From positions 1-7,257 of the forward strand of contig PAYW01000028.1 of assembly GCA_002715425.1 (NCBI GenBank): a stretch of 7,257 bases of DNA, in the 5' to 3' direction. Made by a program: the position numbers and the translations under genes. The notes under the pieces were generated by a model. It saw only the letters and a list, made by a program, of their open reading frames with translations. It ran no database searches and was not told the DNA's origin. Below, one piece after another: positions 1 through 6,730 of this stretch; position 1 is the first letter of the stretch; every line of letters begins with the position of its first letter. Source of the stretch: Actinomycetota bacterium. GTDB lineage: Bacteria; Actinomycetota; Acidimicrobiia; Acidimicrobiales; UBA8592.

Positions 1-1537
1 CGCCAACAAGAAGATCCATCCTCCCATCACCATCAAAATCACCAGTATCAGTCACCGAACCAAACCGGTCACCACTCTCAGCACCAATCCAACCCGCAGA
101 CAAAAATCCAGGCGTATCCTGATCAATCTGGTTACCGATTCCAAACATTCCTTCTATGGAATATAAAGTTGAGAGAATCTGATCTCCGTATCCGCCACCC
201 TGATCAATTACTCCACCGTTGACAATTGCCATGAAATTATCGCCTTTGGTAACAGCAGTTCTAGCAGTCCCAACAATTGTTACATTGGCTTGATCGGTCC
301 GCCCTGAGGCTCCAAACCCGTTACTAACGTAGATACCAATAATTGCTCCGACTGAACCTACAGAGGATGACGCCAACCAATTCGCTACTTCTTCACCTGT
401 ATAGTCTCTTTCCCAAGATGAATAAGGATTAGCGAGGCCGTCAAAAGTATCAATCTGCGCTGGCAGATGGGGAATATCGGGGCAAGGATGATTCGCAGCT
501 GTGCAGAAAACATAAGCACCTGATTCGCTATGCCCTCCGTTAGACGAGCTGTAGTAGGCACTAATGGGACTTTCTCCATTAAGTAGAACTTCGTTAGCTG
601 TTGCGTCTACTCCGGCTATCCAATTAGAAGCGTTGCTGGATGACTCGTGAGAGTAGCCAATGTAGTATTGGTCGTTGATTGTAGAGTACAGATCCCATGG
701 TAGGTCCCAGCTCTCATTGGACCTTCGGCTATTGATACGTGCCAAAGCGTAGCTTCTTCCAGCAACAGCCTGAGACTCTAAAGCTGCTGCAGGCCAACTC
801 GGCGGTACTTCCGCAAGGCCATATAAGTACTTTTCCATAGATAGATTCTCGAGAGTTAAAAAGATCCCATCACCTTCTAAGTCTCGTTCGCGAATAACTA
901 ATCGGCCCCAATGGTAACTATTCCCGGAGGTTCCTACGTTCGTAAATTGACCGATTACAGCGGTATGGACAGGTTCTCCTTCAACAAGGTCGATTGAAAT
1001 TGGGCCATCCGCACAGTGTTGTATATTTTCTGGTTGGGCATTCTCTATACAGTGGTCAATACTATCGGGAGTAGAGATTGAGATAATATCTGCTGAGCGG
1101 ATTATTGTTAGAACAGTTGCTGCTGGGATATTTGCGAATACATTGCCTGATGCGTTAATGAGATCTACTGGTCCAGAAGTTGTAAAGGTAGCTCCCTCAC
1201 CACTAAAGATGTGAATGCTGAGGTCATTTAAGGTTTCAACTACGGAGAGGGTTGTCCCTGGATAGTAGAAAGAGAGGATTTGTTCAGCAGTTTGGCCTCC
1301 GCCTCCTTCTTCAACAGAGAGTGCGCGACTGTACGCACCATATTGACTCATTCCGACCCCATGCCCCCAACCATGCCCCTCAATGCTGATAACAGAGGAA
1401 TTAGCTGGGATATCAGCCTGAACTGGAGTGGCGATAATTCCTAGCAGAGTTACCACAGCCAGTAAGGGTACCCCTACGCGGCAATGTAAGGAGTAAACAG
1501 TCTTTGTTGTTTTGGTGAAAAATCTGGGTATACGCAT
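1..1537 (-). CDS. Secreted SpoIID/LytB-domain protein with FG-GAP repeat, C-terminus cut by window edge
   Basis: Open from ATG at 1537 to the left edge: 512 codons, no stop, so the C-terminus lies outside. An N-terminal hydrophobic segment (about residues 22-38) followed by VQA-D (39-42) looks like a cleavable signal peptide, so the protein should be exported. GHGWGHGVGMSQYGA lies at 54-68. The SpoIID core follows: ENLSMEKYLYGLAEVPPSWP (230-249) with E243 at the position of the SpoIID catalytic glutamate, then ALESQAVAGRSYAL (252-265) and AYYSSSNGGHSES (328-339). SpoIID enzymes are lytic transglycosylases acting on glycan strands; activity on peptidoglycan here is inferred from family. Four cysteines (163, 175, 345, 352) could form disulfides. 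At 485-512 an FG-GAP unit starts, with a DxDGDGxxD calcium loop (D500, D502, D504, D508), implying a beta-propeller continuing off-window. The start is supported by GTGGAG four bases upstream. It is the last gene seen of the leftward group. Confidence in family is high, in substrate moderate. Confidence 0.9.
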   Translation of the reverse strand, partial: MRIPRFFTKTTKTVYSLHCRVGVPLLAVVTLLGIIATPVQADIPANSSVISIEGHGWGHGVGMSQYGAYSRALSVEEGGGGQTAEQILSFYYPGTTLSVVETLNDLSIHIFSGEGATFTTSGPVDLINASGNVFANIPAATVLTIIRSADIISISTPDSIDHCIENAQPENIQHCADGPISIDLVEGEPVHTAVIGQFTNVGTSGNSYHWGRLVIRERDLEGDGIFLTLENLSMEKYLYGLAEVPPSWPAAALESQAVAGRSYALARINSRRSNESWDLPWDLYSTINDQYYIGYSHESSSNASNWIAGVDATANEVLLNGESPISAYYSSSNGGHSESGAYVFCTAANHPCPDIPHLPAQIDTFDGLANPYSSWERDYTGEEVANWLASSSVGSVGAIIGIYVSNGFGASGRTDQANVTIVGTARTAVTKGDNFMAIVNGGVIDQGGGYGDQILSTLYSIEGMFGIGNQIDQDTPGFLSAGWIGAESGDRFGSVTDTGDFDGDGRMDLLVG

Positions 1538-1541
1538 GGTA

Positions 1542-1547
1542 CTCCAC
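1542..1547 (-). promoter_or_regulatory. Shine-Dalgarno site for the SpoIID-like gene
   Basis: On the minus strand GTGGAG precedes the ATG at 1537 with a TACC spacer of four bases. This is the clearest ribosome-binding site of the leftward genes and fixes the start. The spacing is slightly short. Confidence 0.55.
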
Positions 1548-1565
1548 TGTCCACCGCCCATATTA

Positions 1566-1594
1566 ATAATTGCTGATATTTACTCTAGATTCAA
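1566..1594 (-). promoter_or_regulatory. Weak candidate sigma-70-type promoter before the SpoIID-like gene
   Basis: On the minus strand TTGAAT (1594-1589) and AATTAT (1571-1566) are separated by 17 bases, matching -35 and -10 boxes at four of six positions each. The -10 box ends 28 bases before the ATG at 1537, leaving room for a short leader containing the ribosome-binding site. If real, the SpoIID-like gene can be transcribed apart from the glycosyltransferase. AT-rich gaps yield such matches by chance. Confidence 0.3.
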
Positions 1595-1606
1595 GCCAAT
1601 GCTTGA
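1591..1606 (-). other. Small perfect hairpin downstream of the glycosyltransferase gene
   Basis: TCAAGC and GCTTGA pair perfectly (6 bp) around a four-base loop, 17 bases beyond the stop codon at 1623-1625. There is no run of T after it on the minus strand, so it is not a standard intrinsic terminator. It could be a 3' processing or stabilising hairpin, or chance. It overlaps the candidate -35 box at 1589-1594. Confidence 0.35.
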
Positions 1607-1622
1607 GTTCTTGAAGATTTTG

Positions 1623-2624
1623 TTAGAAGTTCGGGCTCCTACCTCTATTTACCTTGTTTGGTACCCTTATCGAAGATCCAATTAGGAAGCCTAAACCCCA
1701 AGCAATATGCATAGTTGGAAATACCACAATCAAGATAATCTTCTCTACAGGTTTACTAGATTTTTGTATCGAAGAGGCTATTAAGACACATATTAAATAG
1801 CAGCTAGGGACGAGTAGTCCCCAAAGAGAAAGGGATGCAGCTAGCGTTATGCCCAGAATAATCCCAATGATCAAGGCTGGTGGAACTATCTGTCTTATCT
1901 TTATTGATGAAGGGTGAAGCTTCAATACCGCTCGTTTCCATTGACCATATTGAAAATACTGGCGAAATAAAGCACGTAACGAGGGTCTAGGCCTATAACG
2001 CACAACAAGGTTTGGGTTGAACCAAACAAGTCGGCCACTTTCGCGAATACGTATATTAAGTTCATAATCCTGGTTCCGAATCAATGTTTCGTTAAACCCA
2101 CCAAGTTCACGGAAAGCTTTTTTCTCATAAACGCCAAGGTATACGGTGTCTGTCGGGCCCTCTTTCCCGCCATAGTGGAATTTGGAATTTCCAACTCCAA
2201 ATCTAGAAGTCATCCCTGTCGCTATAGATCGTTCAACTCGGGAGCTTCCTTCGGCTTTTTGTATTCCCCCTACGTTCGCTGCTCCCGTTCTTTTGATCGT
2301 TTGGATTGCTTCCTGAATATAGTTTTCTTCAAGCTTGCAGTGGGCGTCGACCCGCACAAGAAAATCTCCAGAAGCTAGTGAAGCAGCAGCATTCAGTGCA
2401 CTTGCAGTTTTTCCAGAAGGGTTAGGAACGACCTTTATTCGGGGATTTGTGATTTCCAGTTCTCTTGATATTTTTTCTGTGTCGTCAGAAGAAGAGGCAA
2501 CTCCTAAGATGATTTCCTCCACATCTGTGTATGTTTGATTCAGGACTGAATCAATGCTTGCACGTAAGTGCTCTCCATTGTTTCTGACTGGAATAATTAC
2601 GCTTACTGAAGGTTGTTGCTCCAT
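1623..2624 (-). CDS. Family 2 glycosyltransferase, succinoglycan ExoA-like, membrane-anchored
   Basis: A 333-residue GT2 enzyme, expected to move a sugar from a nucleotide-sugar donor to a lipid-linked acceptor at the inner face of the membrane. The GT-A domain fills residues 5-215: VSVIIPVRNN (7-16) begins the nucleotide-binding fold, RVDAH (91-95) is the DxD-type metal site in the form seen in ExoA-like members, and RNQDYELNIRIRESG (183-197) holds the acceptor/catalytic segment, with NQD where many relatives have ED. FRQYFQYGQWKRAV (220-233) is a typical following helix. Three likely membrane helices lie at about 246-264, 266-284 and 296-316. I chose the ATG at 2624 because the family core begins only five residues later; an in-frame TTG at 2645 would add seven residues and overlap the upstream gene. 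Neither start has a good Shine-Dalgarno site. The 7-base gap from the sugar-phosphate transferase stop suggests translational coupling and a shared glycan pathway. Sugar and acceptor are unknown. Confidence 0.9.
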   Translation of the reverse strand: MEQQPSVSVIIPVRNNGEHLRASIDSVLNQTYTDVEEIILGVASSSDDTEKISRELEITNPRIKVVPNPSGKTASALNAAASLASGDFLVRVDAHCKLEENYIQEAIQTIKRTGAANVGGIQKAEGSSRVERSIATGMTSRFGVGNSKFHYGGKEGPTDTVYLGVYEKKAFRELGGFNETLIRNQDYELNIRIRESGRLVWFNPNLVVRYRPRPSLRALFRQYFQYGQWKRAVLKLHPSSIKIRQIVPPALIIGIILGITLAASLSLWGLLVPSCYLICVLIASSIQKSSKPVEKIILIVVFPTMHIAWGLGFLIGSSIRVPNKVNRGRSPNF

Positions 2625-2631
2625 AGTTTTG

Positions 2632-4002
2632 TTACGTTCGCCCAATAAAGATTACCCATAAGGTACGTGTGAGGATCTGTAAATCAAGTATGGGTGACCA
2701 GTTCACTAGATACTGGAGATCGTGGCCTAATTTATAACTTGGGTCAGTGTGATAGTGGCCGGAAACTTGGGCTAAACCTGTTATTCCTGGAGGGATATCG
2801 TGTCTTCTTCCATATCCAGGTATTAGACCCTCGTATTCTTTTGTAAAGTCAGGACGCTCAGGTCTTGGTCCGATGATGGACATTTCTCCCTTAAGGACGT
2901 TTATAAATTGCGGAAGTTCGTCGAGCCTAGACCTGCGGATCCATTTTAAGCCGGTGATAACTCGGGGGTCATCTTTTTGTGCTTTGACAGTGCCTGTGTC
3001 ATTTTCTGCGTTGTGGTGCATAGTCCTGAATTTCAGCATGCTAAAGGTGGAGCCAAATTTTCCAACGCGTTCCTGCTTGTGGATTATTTTCTTCCCTGCG
3101 ATTATCCGAATGTATGTTGCGATCAACAAGGTCATCACCAATATCGGAATGGACAACACAACCAGATAGACGAACTCGGTAAACATTTTAAAGTGGGATC
3201 TAGAAGCAGATAGAGTATGGGCTCTGAGTGCGGTGAAAGGCATTCCAGCAATTTGAATGCTCCTGCGAAGTCCTAGAAGTGTATCTGACGGAAGGATTTG
3301 CTGGAATACTCCCACCATATTTAATTCAAGATCTTCCAGCGGTTTCGGATAAATGTCGCTAAGAAGGCCGCTAGTCAATAACAGCACGTCGGTAGCTTGT
3401 CGAGATGCAATTTCGCTTGAAAGTTGGGATGTAGAATTGAGTTCTCCCACGACTACGAGCTTTGACCCGCATTCTTTGATATGTTCTTTCCCCATCTTGA
3501 TATCTATTTCAGAGCCAACCAAGATGACTCGTGGAGTGCCATAACGCTGCACTCTTACTTTTCCTGAGAGCCATCGATTGAAAGTAACTCCGAGTGATCC
3601 GAATACAAATAGAATAAGAAGATTGCCCCTAGGCATTAGGTAGTAACTAGTGATCAGAGCGATAGCTGCCTCAAGTAGAATAGCGATAGAAGTTAATGCT
3701 GTTACTCTAGGAAGCCAGAGCTTTGCGCCGATGCGAGGAGCGGCATCGTATAGTTCACCAAAGTAATATATGAGTAGATGGATGGCTGAGGCGATAAGAA
3801 AACCAACGAGGTAAGTTGAGAAGCCTTTGGGCCAATTTGTCCCGAATCTTATGAGAACTGATCCGAATAAAACTATCAATAGGACCAAAAAATCGGCGTA
3901 AACGAGATTTCGTATCCTTTTGAATCGCCCTTTTCGTCGAACCGTGTTTTCTGAGAGCGGATATGGACTGGTTAGGTTGGCGTCTAGTTTTTTAGTCGTC
4001 AT
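2632..4002 (-). CDS. Polyprenyl-phosphate sugar-phosphate transferase (exopolysaccharide priming enzyme, WbaP/bacterial sugar transferase family)
   Basis: A 456-residue membrane enzyme predicted to transfer a sugar phosphate from a nucleotide sugar to undecaprenyl phosphate, the first step of a surface glycan. Hydrophobic segments at about 33-51, 61-81, 100-120 and 127-141 form the N-terminal membrane part. A Rossmann-like middle domain starts near RVILVGSE (158-165). The catalytic domain begins with a membrane-dipping helix (about 273-299), then QERVG (310-314), KFRTM (324-328), RRSRLDELPQFINVLKGEMS (356-375) with the D361-E362 catalytic pair, IIGPRPERP (376-384), PPGITGLAQVSG (404-415) and DLQYL (428-432). 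Length and order are typical of full-size family members. One oddity is AGKKIIHKQERVG (302-314): relatives usually have a Gly-Pro then hydrophobic/aromatic residues before the Gln, and here KK replaces that. The ATG at 4002 has only a weak upstream AGAG. It lies 91 bases after the carboxylase gene and seven before the GT2 gene. Which sugar it uses cannot be read from sequence. Confidence 0.93.
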   Translation of the reverse strand: MTTKKLDANLTSPYPLSENTVRRKGRFKRIRNLVYADFLVLLIVLFGSVLIRFGTNWPKGFSTYLVGFLIASAIHLLIYYFGELYDAAPRIGAKLWLPRVTALTSIAILLEAAIALITSYYLMPRGNLLILFVFGSLGVTFNRWLSGKVRVQRYGTPRVILVGSEIDIKMGKEHIKECGSKLVVVGELNSTSQLSSEIASRQATDVLLLTSGLLSDIYPKPLEDLELNMVGVFQQILPSDTLLGLRRSIQIAGMPFTALRAHTLSASRSHFKMFTEFVYLVVLSIPILVMTLLIATYIRIIAGKKIIHKQERVGKFGSTFSMLKFRTMHHNAENDTGTVKAQKDDPRVITGLKWIRRSRLDELPQFINVLKGEMSIIGPRPERPDFTKEYEGLIPGYGRRHDIPPGITGLAQVSGHYHTDPSYKLGHDLQYLVNWSPILDLQILTRTLWVIFIGRT

Positions 4003-4016
4003 AGTCTTTTGCTCTG

Positions 4017-4045
4017 ATTACTGATTTATTTAAGTTTAGGGCCAA
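4017..4045 (-). promoter_or_regulatory. Weak candidate promoter for the two glycan genes
   Basis: On the minus strand TTGGCC (4045-4040) and AGTAAT (4022-4017) are separated by 17 bases and match the consensus boxes at four positions each. The -10 box ends 14 bases before the ATG at 4002. The 91-base gap also holds a bulged hairpin at 4060-4079 (GCT-AAAG stem arms, AAAC loop, two-base bulge) with no T tract. Together these hint that the glycan genes may have their own transcript, but both signals are weak. Confidence 0.27.
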
Positions 4046-4093
4046 TTGATTCGTGCGTGGCTCCAAAGGTTTCTTTAGCTTCTTTGTTTCGGT

Positions 4094-5827
4094 TCAATCC
4101 ATATCGATGATTAAGACCACATCTCCTGCGCCAACAGAGTCCCCAGCTGTTACATTGATTTCCGCTACTTTTCCAGCTACGTCGCTTGTTACGTTATTTT
4201 CCATTTTCATAGCTTCAAGCACAATGAGAACTTGTCCGGGAGTGACTTCATCACCTATCTGGACTTCGACCTTAACGATAGTTCCTTGCATCGGGACTGA
4301 GATCTTCCCATCTCCACCACCGGAGCTCCCTGACGACGCGGTTGCGCGCCTCCTTGTTCCTTTCGAATTTTCCGGAACCCACATAGAAACATTGAATTGT
4401 TTTCCATCTACCTCTATCACGGCAGAGCGCTCGGCTAATTCGGTTTCATCGTCTAGATCTGCTAAATCCAGAGCTGAAATTGATGAAAGGTCTAGTACCT
4501 CTTCGACCCATTTGGTTGAATGTTCCAAATCAGCGAAATCTTTGTGTGTAAGAATAGCTCGATCAGCAGGAATAGTTGTGTGAAGACCGCTGATTTCAAA
4601 TTCATCCAATGCCCTGACGGTTCTGGCTGTGGCAATTTCTCGATTTTCTCCCCAACAGACAAGCTTCCCTATGAGGTTGTCATAGAATTGACTGATCTCG
4701 TCTCCCTCTTCGTAGCCCCCATCCCATCGCGTTCCAAAACCGGAAGGAACTTTAAATTTTTTAAGCTTTCCGGGGCTTGGGAGGAAAGCACCCCCTGCAG
4801 GGTTCTCAGCATTGATTCGAACTTCAATAGCATGTCCGCGTATCTCTATATCTTCTTGAGAGAATTGAAGTTCCTCACCTTGAGCTACTAGTAGCTGTTG
4901 TTGAACAAGGTCGATACCAGTGACCATTTCAGTCACAGGGTGCTCAACTTGCAGTCTTGTATTCATCTCGAGGTAATAAAAAGCACCGTTTTCGTATAGG
5001 AATTCTACTGTCCCTGCGTTTACGTAATCGCACCCTTCGGCTACTGCTACAGCAGCTTCACCCATTGATAGTAGGACGTCGGGCTCAATGCCAGAGGCGG
5101 GTGCTTCCTCAATCAGTTTTTGATGGCGGCGTTGCGCTGAGCAATCTCGAGTACCGAGGTGCAGTGTGTTTCCATGGGAGTCGGCGAGAACCTGAACCTC
5201 TATATGTCTGGGTTTCGTTAAATAACGTTCCATGTATAATTCGCCTCTTCCGAAGTAAGCTACTGCTTCTCGTTGAGCGGAATCTATAGCTCCTTGGATT
5301 TCTTCTTTGCTATGAACTACTTTCATACCCCGGCCGCCACCACCATATGCAGCTTTAATTGCTATTGGGTAGCCATGCTCTTTTGCAAACTCGGTCACTT
5401 CTGAACTGTTTTCAATAAAGTCGGTTGTTCCCGGCACGCCGCTTACACCGACCTTCTCTGCAGCTCGCCTTGCGCTAATTTTGTCTCCCATAACGCGAAT
5501 TGCATCTGATGGGGGTCCGATAAATGTGACTCCTTTTTCAGTTATCTGCTCAGCGAATTCTGCGTTTTCTGAAAAGAAGCCATACCCGGGATGGACGGCA
5601 TCAGCCCCAGATTTTTCTATTATTGCAAGAATCTTTGGTATGTCTAAGTAGCTCTCAGCTGCCGTGCTTCCACCAAGGGCATAGGCTTCGTCTGCTAATC
5701 GAGTATGGAGGGCGTTTCTATCGAGGTCAGAGTAGATAGCGACTGACTGAATTCCGAGTTCCCGACATGCGCGAATTACTCGAACAGCAATTTCTCCTCG
5801 ATTAGCAACAAGCACTTTTGTAAACAT
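4094..5827 (-). CDS. accA3: Acetyl/acyl-CoA carboxylase alpha subunit: biotin carboxylase fused to biotin carboxyl carrier protein
   Basis: A 577-residue biotin-dependent carboxylase subunit. It uses ATP and bicarbonate to carboxylate its own biotin, for transfer by a separate beta subunit to acetyl- or propionyl-CoA in fatty acid synthesis. The carboxylase domain starts at MFTKVLVANRGEIAVRVIRA (1-20). Key residues are in place: K116, K158 before YGGGGRGMK (161-169), RDCSAQRRHQK (227-237), metal-binding E275 and E287, N289, R291, E295 in EMNTRLQVEHP, and R337. A linker with an acidic stretch (about 453-463) and a Gly/Ser run (499-507) leads to the carrier domain, with biotinyl lysine K541 in EAMKMEN (538-544). 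The ATG at 5827 is chosen because the conserved fold starts there; an in-frame ATG at 5881 adds 18 non-conserved residues and overlaps birA. No clear ribosome-binding site precedes it, fitting a leaderless message. Fusion and length (about 600) match actinobacterial AccA3. A propionyl- or methylcrotonyl-CoA role is possible; no beta subunit is in view. Confidence 0.95.
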   Translation of the reverse strand: MFTKVLVANRGEIAVRVIRACRELGIQSVAIYSDLDRNALHTRLADEAYALGGSTAAESYLDIPKILAIIEKSGADAVHPGYGFFSENAEFAEQITEKGVTFIGPPSDAIRVMGDKISARRAAEKVGVSGVPGTTDFIENSSEVTEFAKEHGYPIAIKAAYGGGGRGMKVVHSKEEIQGAIDSAQREAVAYFGRGELYMERYLTKPRHIEVQVLADSHGNTLHLGTRDCSAQRRHQKLIEEAPASGIEPDVLLSMGEAAVAVAEGCDYVNAGTVEFLYENGAFYYLEMNTRLQVEHPVTEMVTGIDLVQQQLLVAQGEELQFSQEDIEIRGHAIEVRINAENPAGGAFLPSPGKLKKFKVPSGFGTRWDGGYEEGDEISQFYDNLIGKLVCWGENREIATARTVRALDEFEISGLHTTIPADRAILTHKDFADLEHSTKWVEEVLDLSSISALDLADLDDETELAERSAVIEVDGKQFNVSMWVPENSKGTRRRATASSGSSGGGDGKISVPMQGTIVKVEVQIGDEVTPGQVLIVLEAMKMENNVTSDVAGKVAEINVTAGDSVGAGDVVLIIDMD

Positions 5828-5849
5828 TCGTCTAACGTTACAGAATATG
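5825..5849. promoter_or_regulatory. Candidate shared bidirectional promoter/operator between accA3-like gene and birA
   Basis: The two opposed ATGs are 19 bases apart (5828-5846). The gap centres on TAACGTTA (5833-5840), a perfect palindrome. On the plus strand TAACGT (5833-5838) is followed by 8 bases and the birA ATG; on the minus strand TAACGT (5840-5835) is followed by 7 bases and the carboxylase ATG. Both fit a TANNNT -10 box whose transcript starts at or next to the start codon, as in leaderless actinobacterial genes. Outer ATTC (5826-5829) and GAAT (5843-5846) extend the dyad imperfectly. Neither strand shows a good -35 box. An operator for a dimeric repressor is an alternative or additional reading. 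Confidence 0.5.
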
Positions 5850-6680
5850 AACTCGAAAGAAACGGATAACCCAAAAGCCACTGAAAAAGATCCGGTTTTT
5901 GCGCGAGGGGAATATTTGACGAAAGCCTTAAAAAGTAAGGGTTTTACTTCGGTTTCGTGGGTTGGGGAGACTGGGTCGACGAATGATGATCTTTTAGAAA
6001 AAACTTCCAGTATTGATAATGGTGGAAGGGTTTTGATAGCTGATTTTCAAACTTCTGGAAAAGGCCGATTTGATCGCAAGTGGGTTGCTGAGATTAACTC
6101 CGCGCTTCTTATGTCAGTAAGCTTCTTGGCTGATGCGGAGAAGGTTAATTTGGGAGTGTTTGCTTCTGGTGTCGCAGTGGCATCTTGTAGGGCTTTGCAT
6201 TCTCTTGGCTTTGAGCAGGTGAGTATTAAATGGCCCAACGACATAGTGGTGGAAACCTCGCCAATTGGTGGTCAGGCTAAATTAGCTGGAGTTTTAGCAC
6301 AGTCTAAATTAGTTCGAACTAGAGCTTCCGTTGTTGTTGGGATAGGTATAAATGTTCATCCAAGCAGTATCCGAGAGGTTATCACCGAGAGGAGGGTTGT
6401 TTCTCTTTCAGATTTAGGTTGCCCTCCCGATCGAGTTCACCTTGCTGAAGTTATTCTTTCAAATCTGGGGGATTTAGATTTTCAAAGCCCAGATTTTTGG
6501 GAAAATTACAGGAGGTTATCGGGAACCATTGGACAAGATGTTCGGGTTACGACTCATACAGGTGTCCTTGAAGGAAAAGCAAGAGACGTTACTCACTTTG
6601 GTTCTCTTCTGCTAGAAGATTATGGAGGAGATGTTCATGAAGTGATTTCTGGAGACTTAGTTTCGCTAAGGCCCCTATAA
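5847..6680 (+). CDS. birA: Biotin-protein ligase (biotin--[acetyl-CoA-carboxylase] ligase), no HTH domain
   Basis: A 277-residue cytoplasmic ligase that makes biotinyl-AMP from biotin and ATP and attaches biotin to a carrier-domain lysine, most likely K541 of the divergently encoded carboxylase. Visible motifs are ETGSTND (41-47), the biotinyl-AMP loop GKGRFDRKW (71-79, a variant of GRGRxGRxW), KWPND (128-132), KLAGVLAQ (145-152) with the ligase lysine, and VVGIGINV (163-170). A short SH3-like C-terminal domain follows (about 225-275). No winged-helix domain precedes the catalytic core, so it is a class I ligase and should not act as the biotin repressor. The ATG at 5847 is preferred because about 40 residues before GSTN is normal for actinobacterial BirA. 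An in-frame TTG at 5916 has a strong GAGGGG five bases upstream and would give 254 residues, but it cuts into the likely N-terminal helix. The LCP gene follows after 50 bases on the same strand. Confidence 0.94.
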   Translation: MNSKETDNPKATEKDPVFARGEYLTKALKSKGFTSVSWVGETGSTNDDLLEKTSSIDNGGRVLIADFQTSGKGRFDRKWVAEINSALLMSVSFLADAEKVNLGVFASGVAVASCRALHSLGFEQVSIKWPNDIVVETSPIGGQAKLAGVLAQSKLVRTRASVVVGIGINVHPSSIREVITERRVVSLSDLGCPPDRVHLAEVILSNLGDLDFQSPDFWENYRRLSGTIGQDVRVTTHTGVLEGKARDVTHFGSLLLEDYGGDVHEVISGDLVSLRPL

Positions 6681-6710
6681 ACTTGCGGAGGTGCAATAAA
6701 TAAGTTTCTG

Positions 6711-6725
6711 AAAGGGACTACCTTT
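6711..6725 (+). promoter_or_regulatory. Weak ribosome-binding/hairpin region before the LCP gene
   Basis: AAAGGGA (6711-6717) is the nearest purine-rich ribosome-binding candidate, but it ends 13 bases before the ATG at 6731, farther than usual. AAAGG (6711-6715) and CCTTT (6721-6725) could pair across a five-base loop and hide it. TACCTT (6719-6724) followed by 6 bases to the ATG also fits a leaderless -10 placement. A strong GGAGGTG (6687-6693) lies further upstream without a sensible start codon after it. The evidence does not choose between these. Confidence 0.3.
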
Positions 6726-6730
6726 ACTCA

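Noticed and set aside
385..579. 64-codon open frame on the minus strand
   Set aside because: It lies wholly inside the SpoIID-like gene in another frame of the same strand; the long frame has clear family motifs and this one has none.
2873..3213. Plus-strand open frames antisense to the sugar-phosphate transferase
   Set aside because: No family motif, and they oppose highly conserved catalytic-domain codons on the minus strand.
4060..4079. Hairpin after the carboxylase gene as an intrinsic terminator
   Set aside because: The stem is short with a two-base bulge, and no T tract follows on the minus strand; at best a weak structure.
4068..4091. Pyrimidine-rich tract with repeated TTTC/CTTT units after the carboxylase gene
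   Set aside because: Short and irregular, without tandem unit length; no support for a functional repeat or array.
4053..4583. 176-codon open frame on the plus strand, and a 123-codon one at 4520-4891
   Set aside because: They are antisense to the carrier and linker part of the carboxylase gene, are Ser/Thr/Pro-rich in the manner of antisense readings, and have no recognisable motif.
5828..5881. Upstream ATG at 5881 extending the carboxylase by 18 residues
   Set aside because: The added residues precede the universal start of the biotin carboxylase fold, are not conserved-looking, and would overlap birA.
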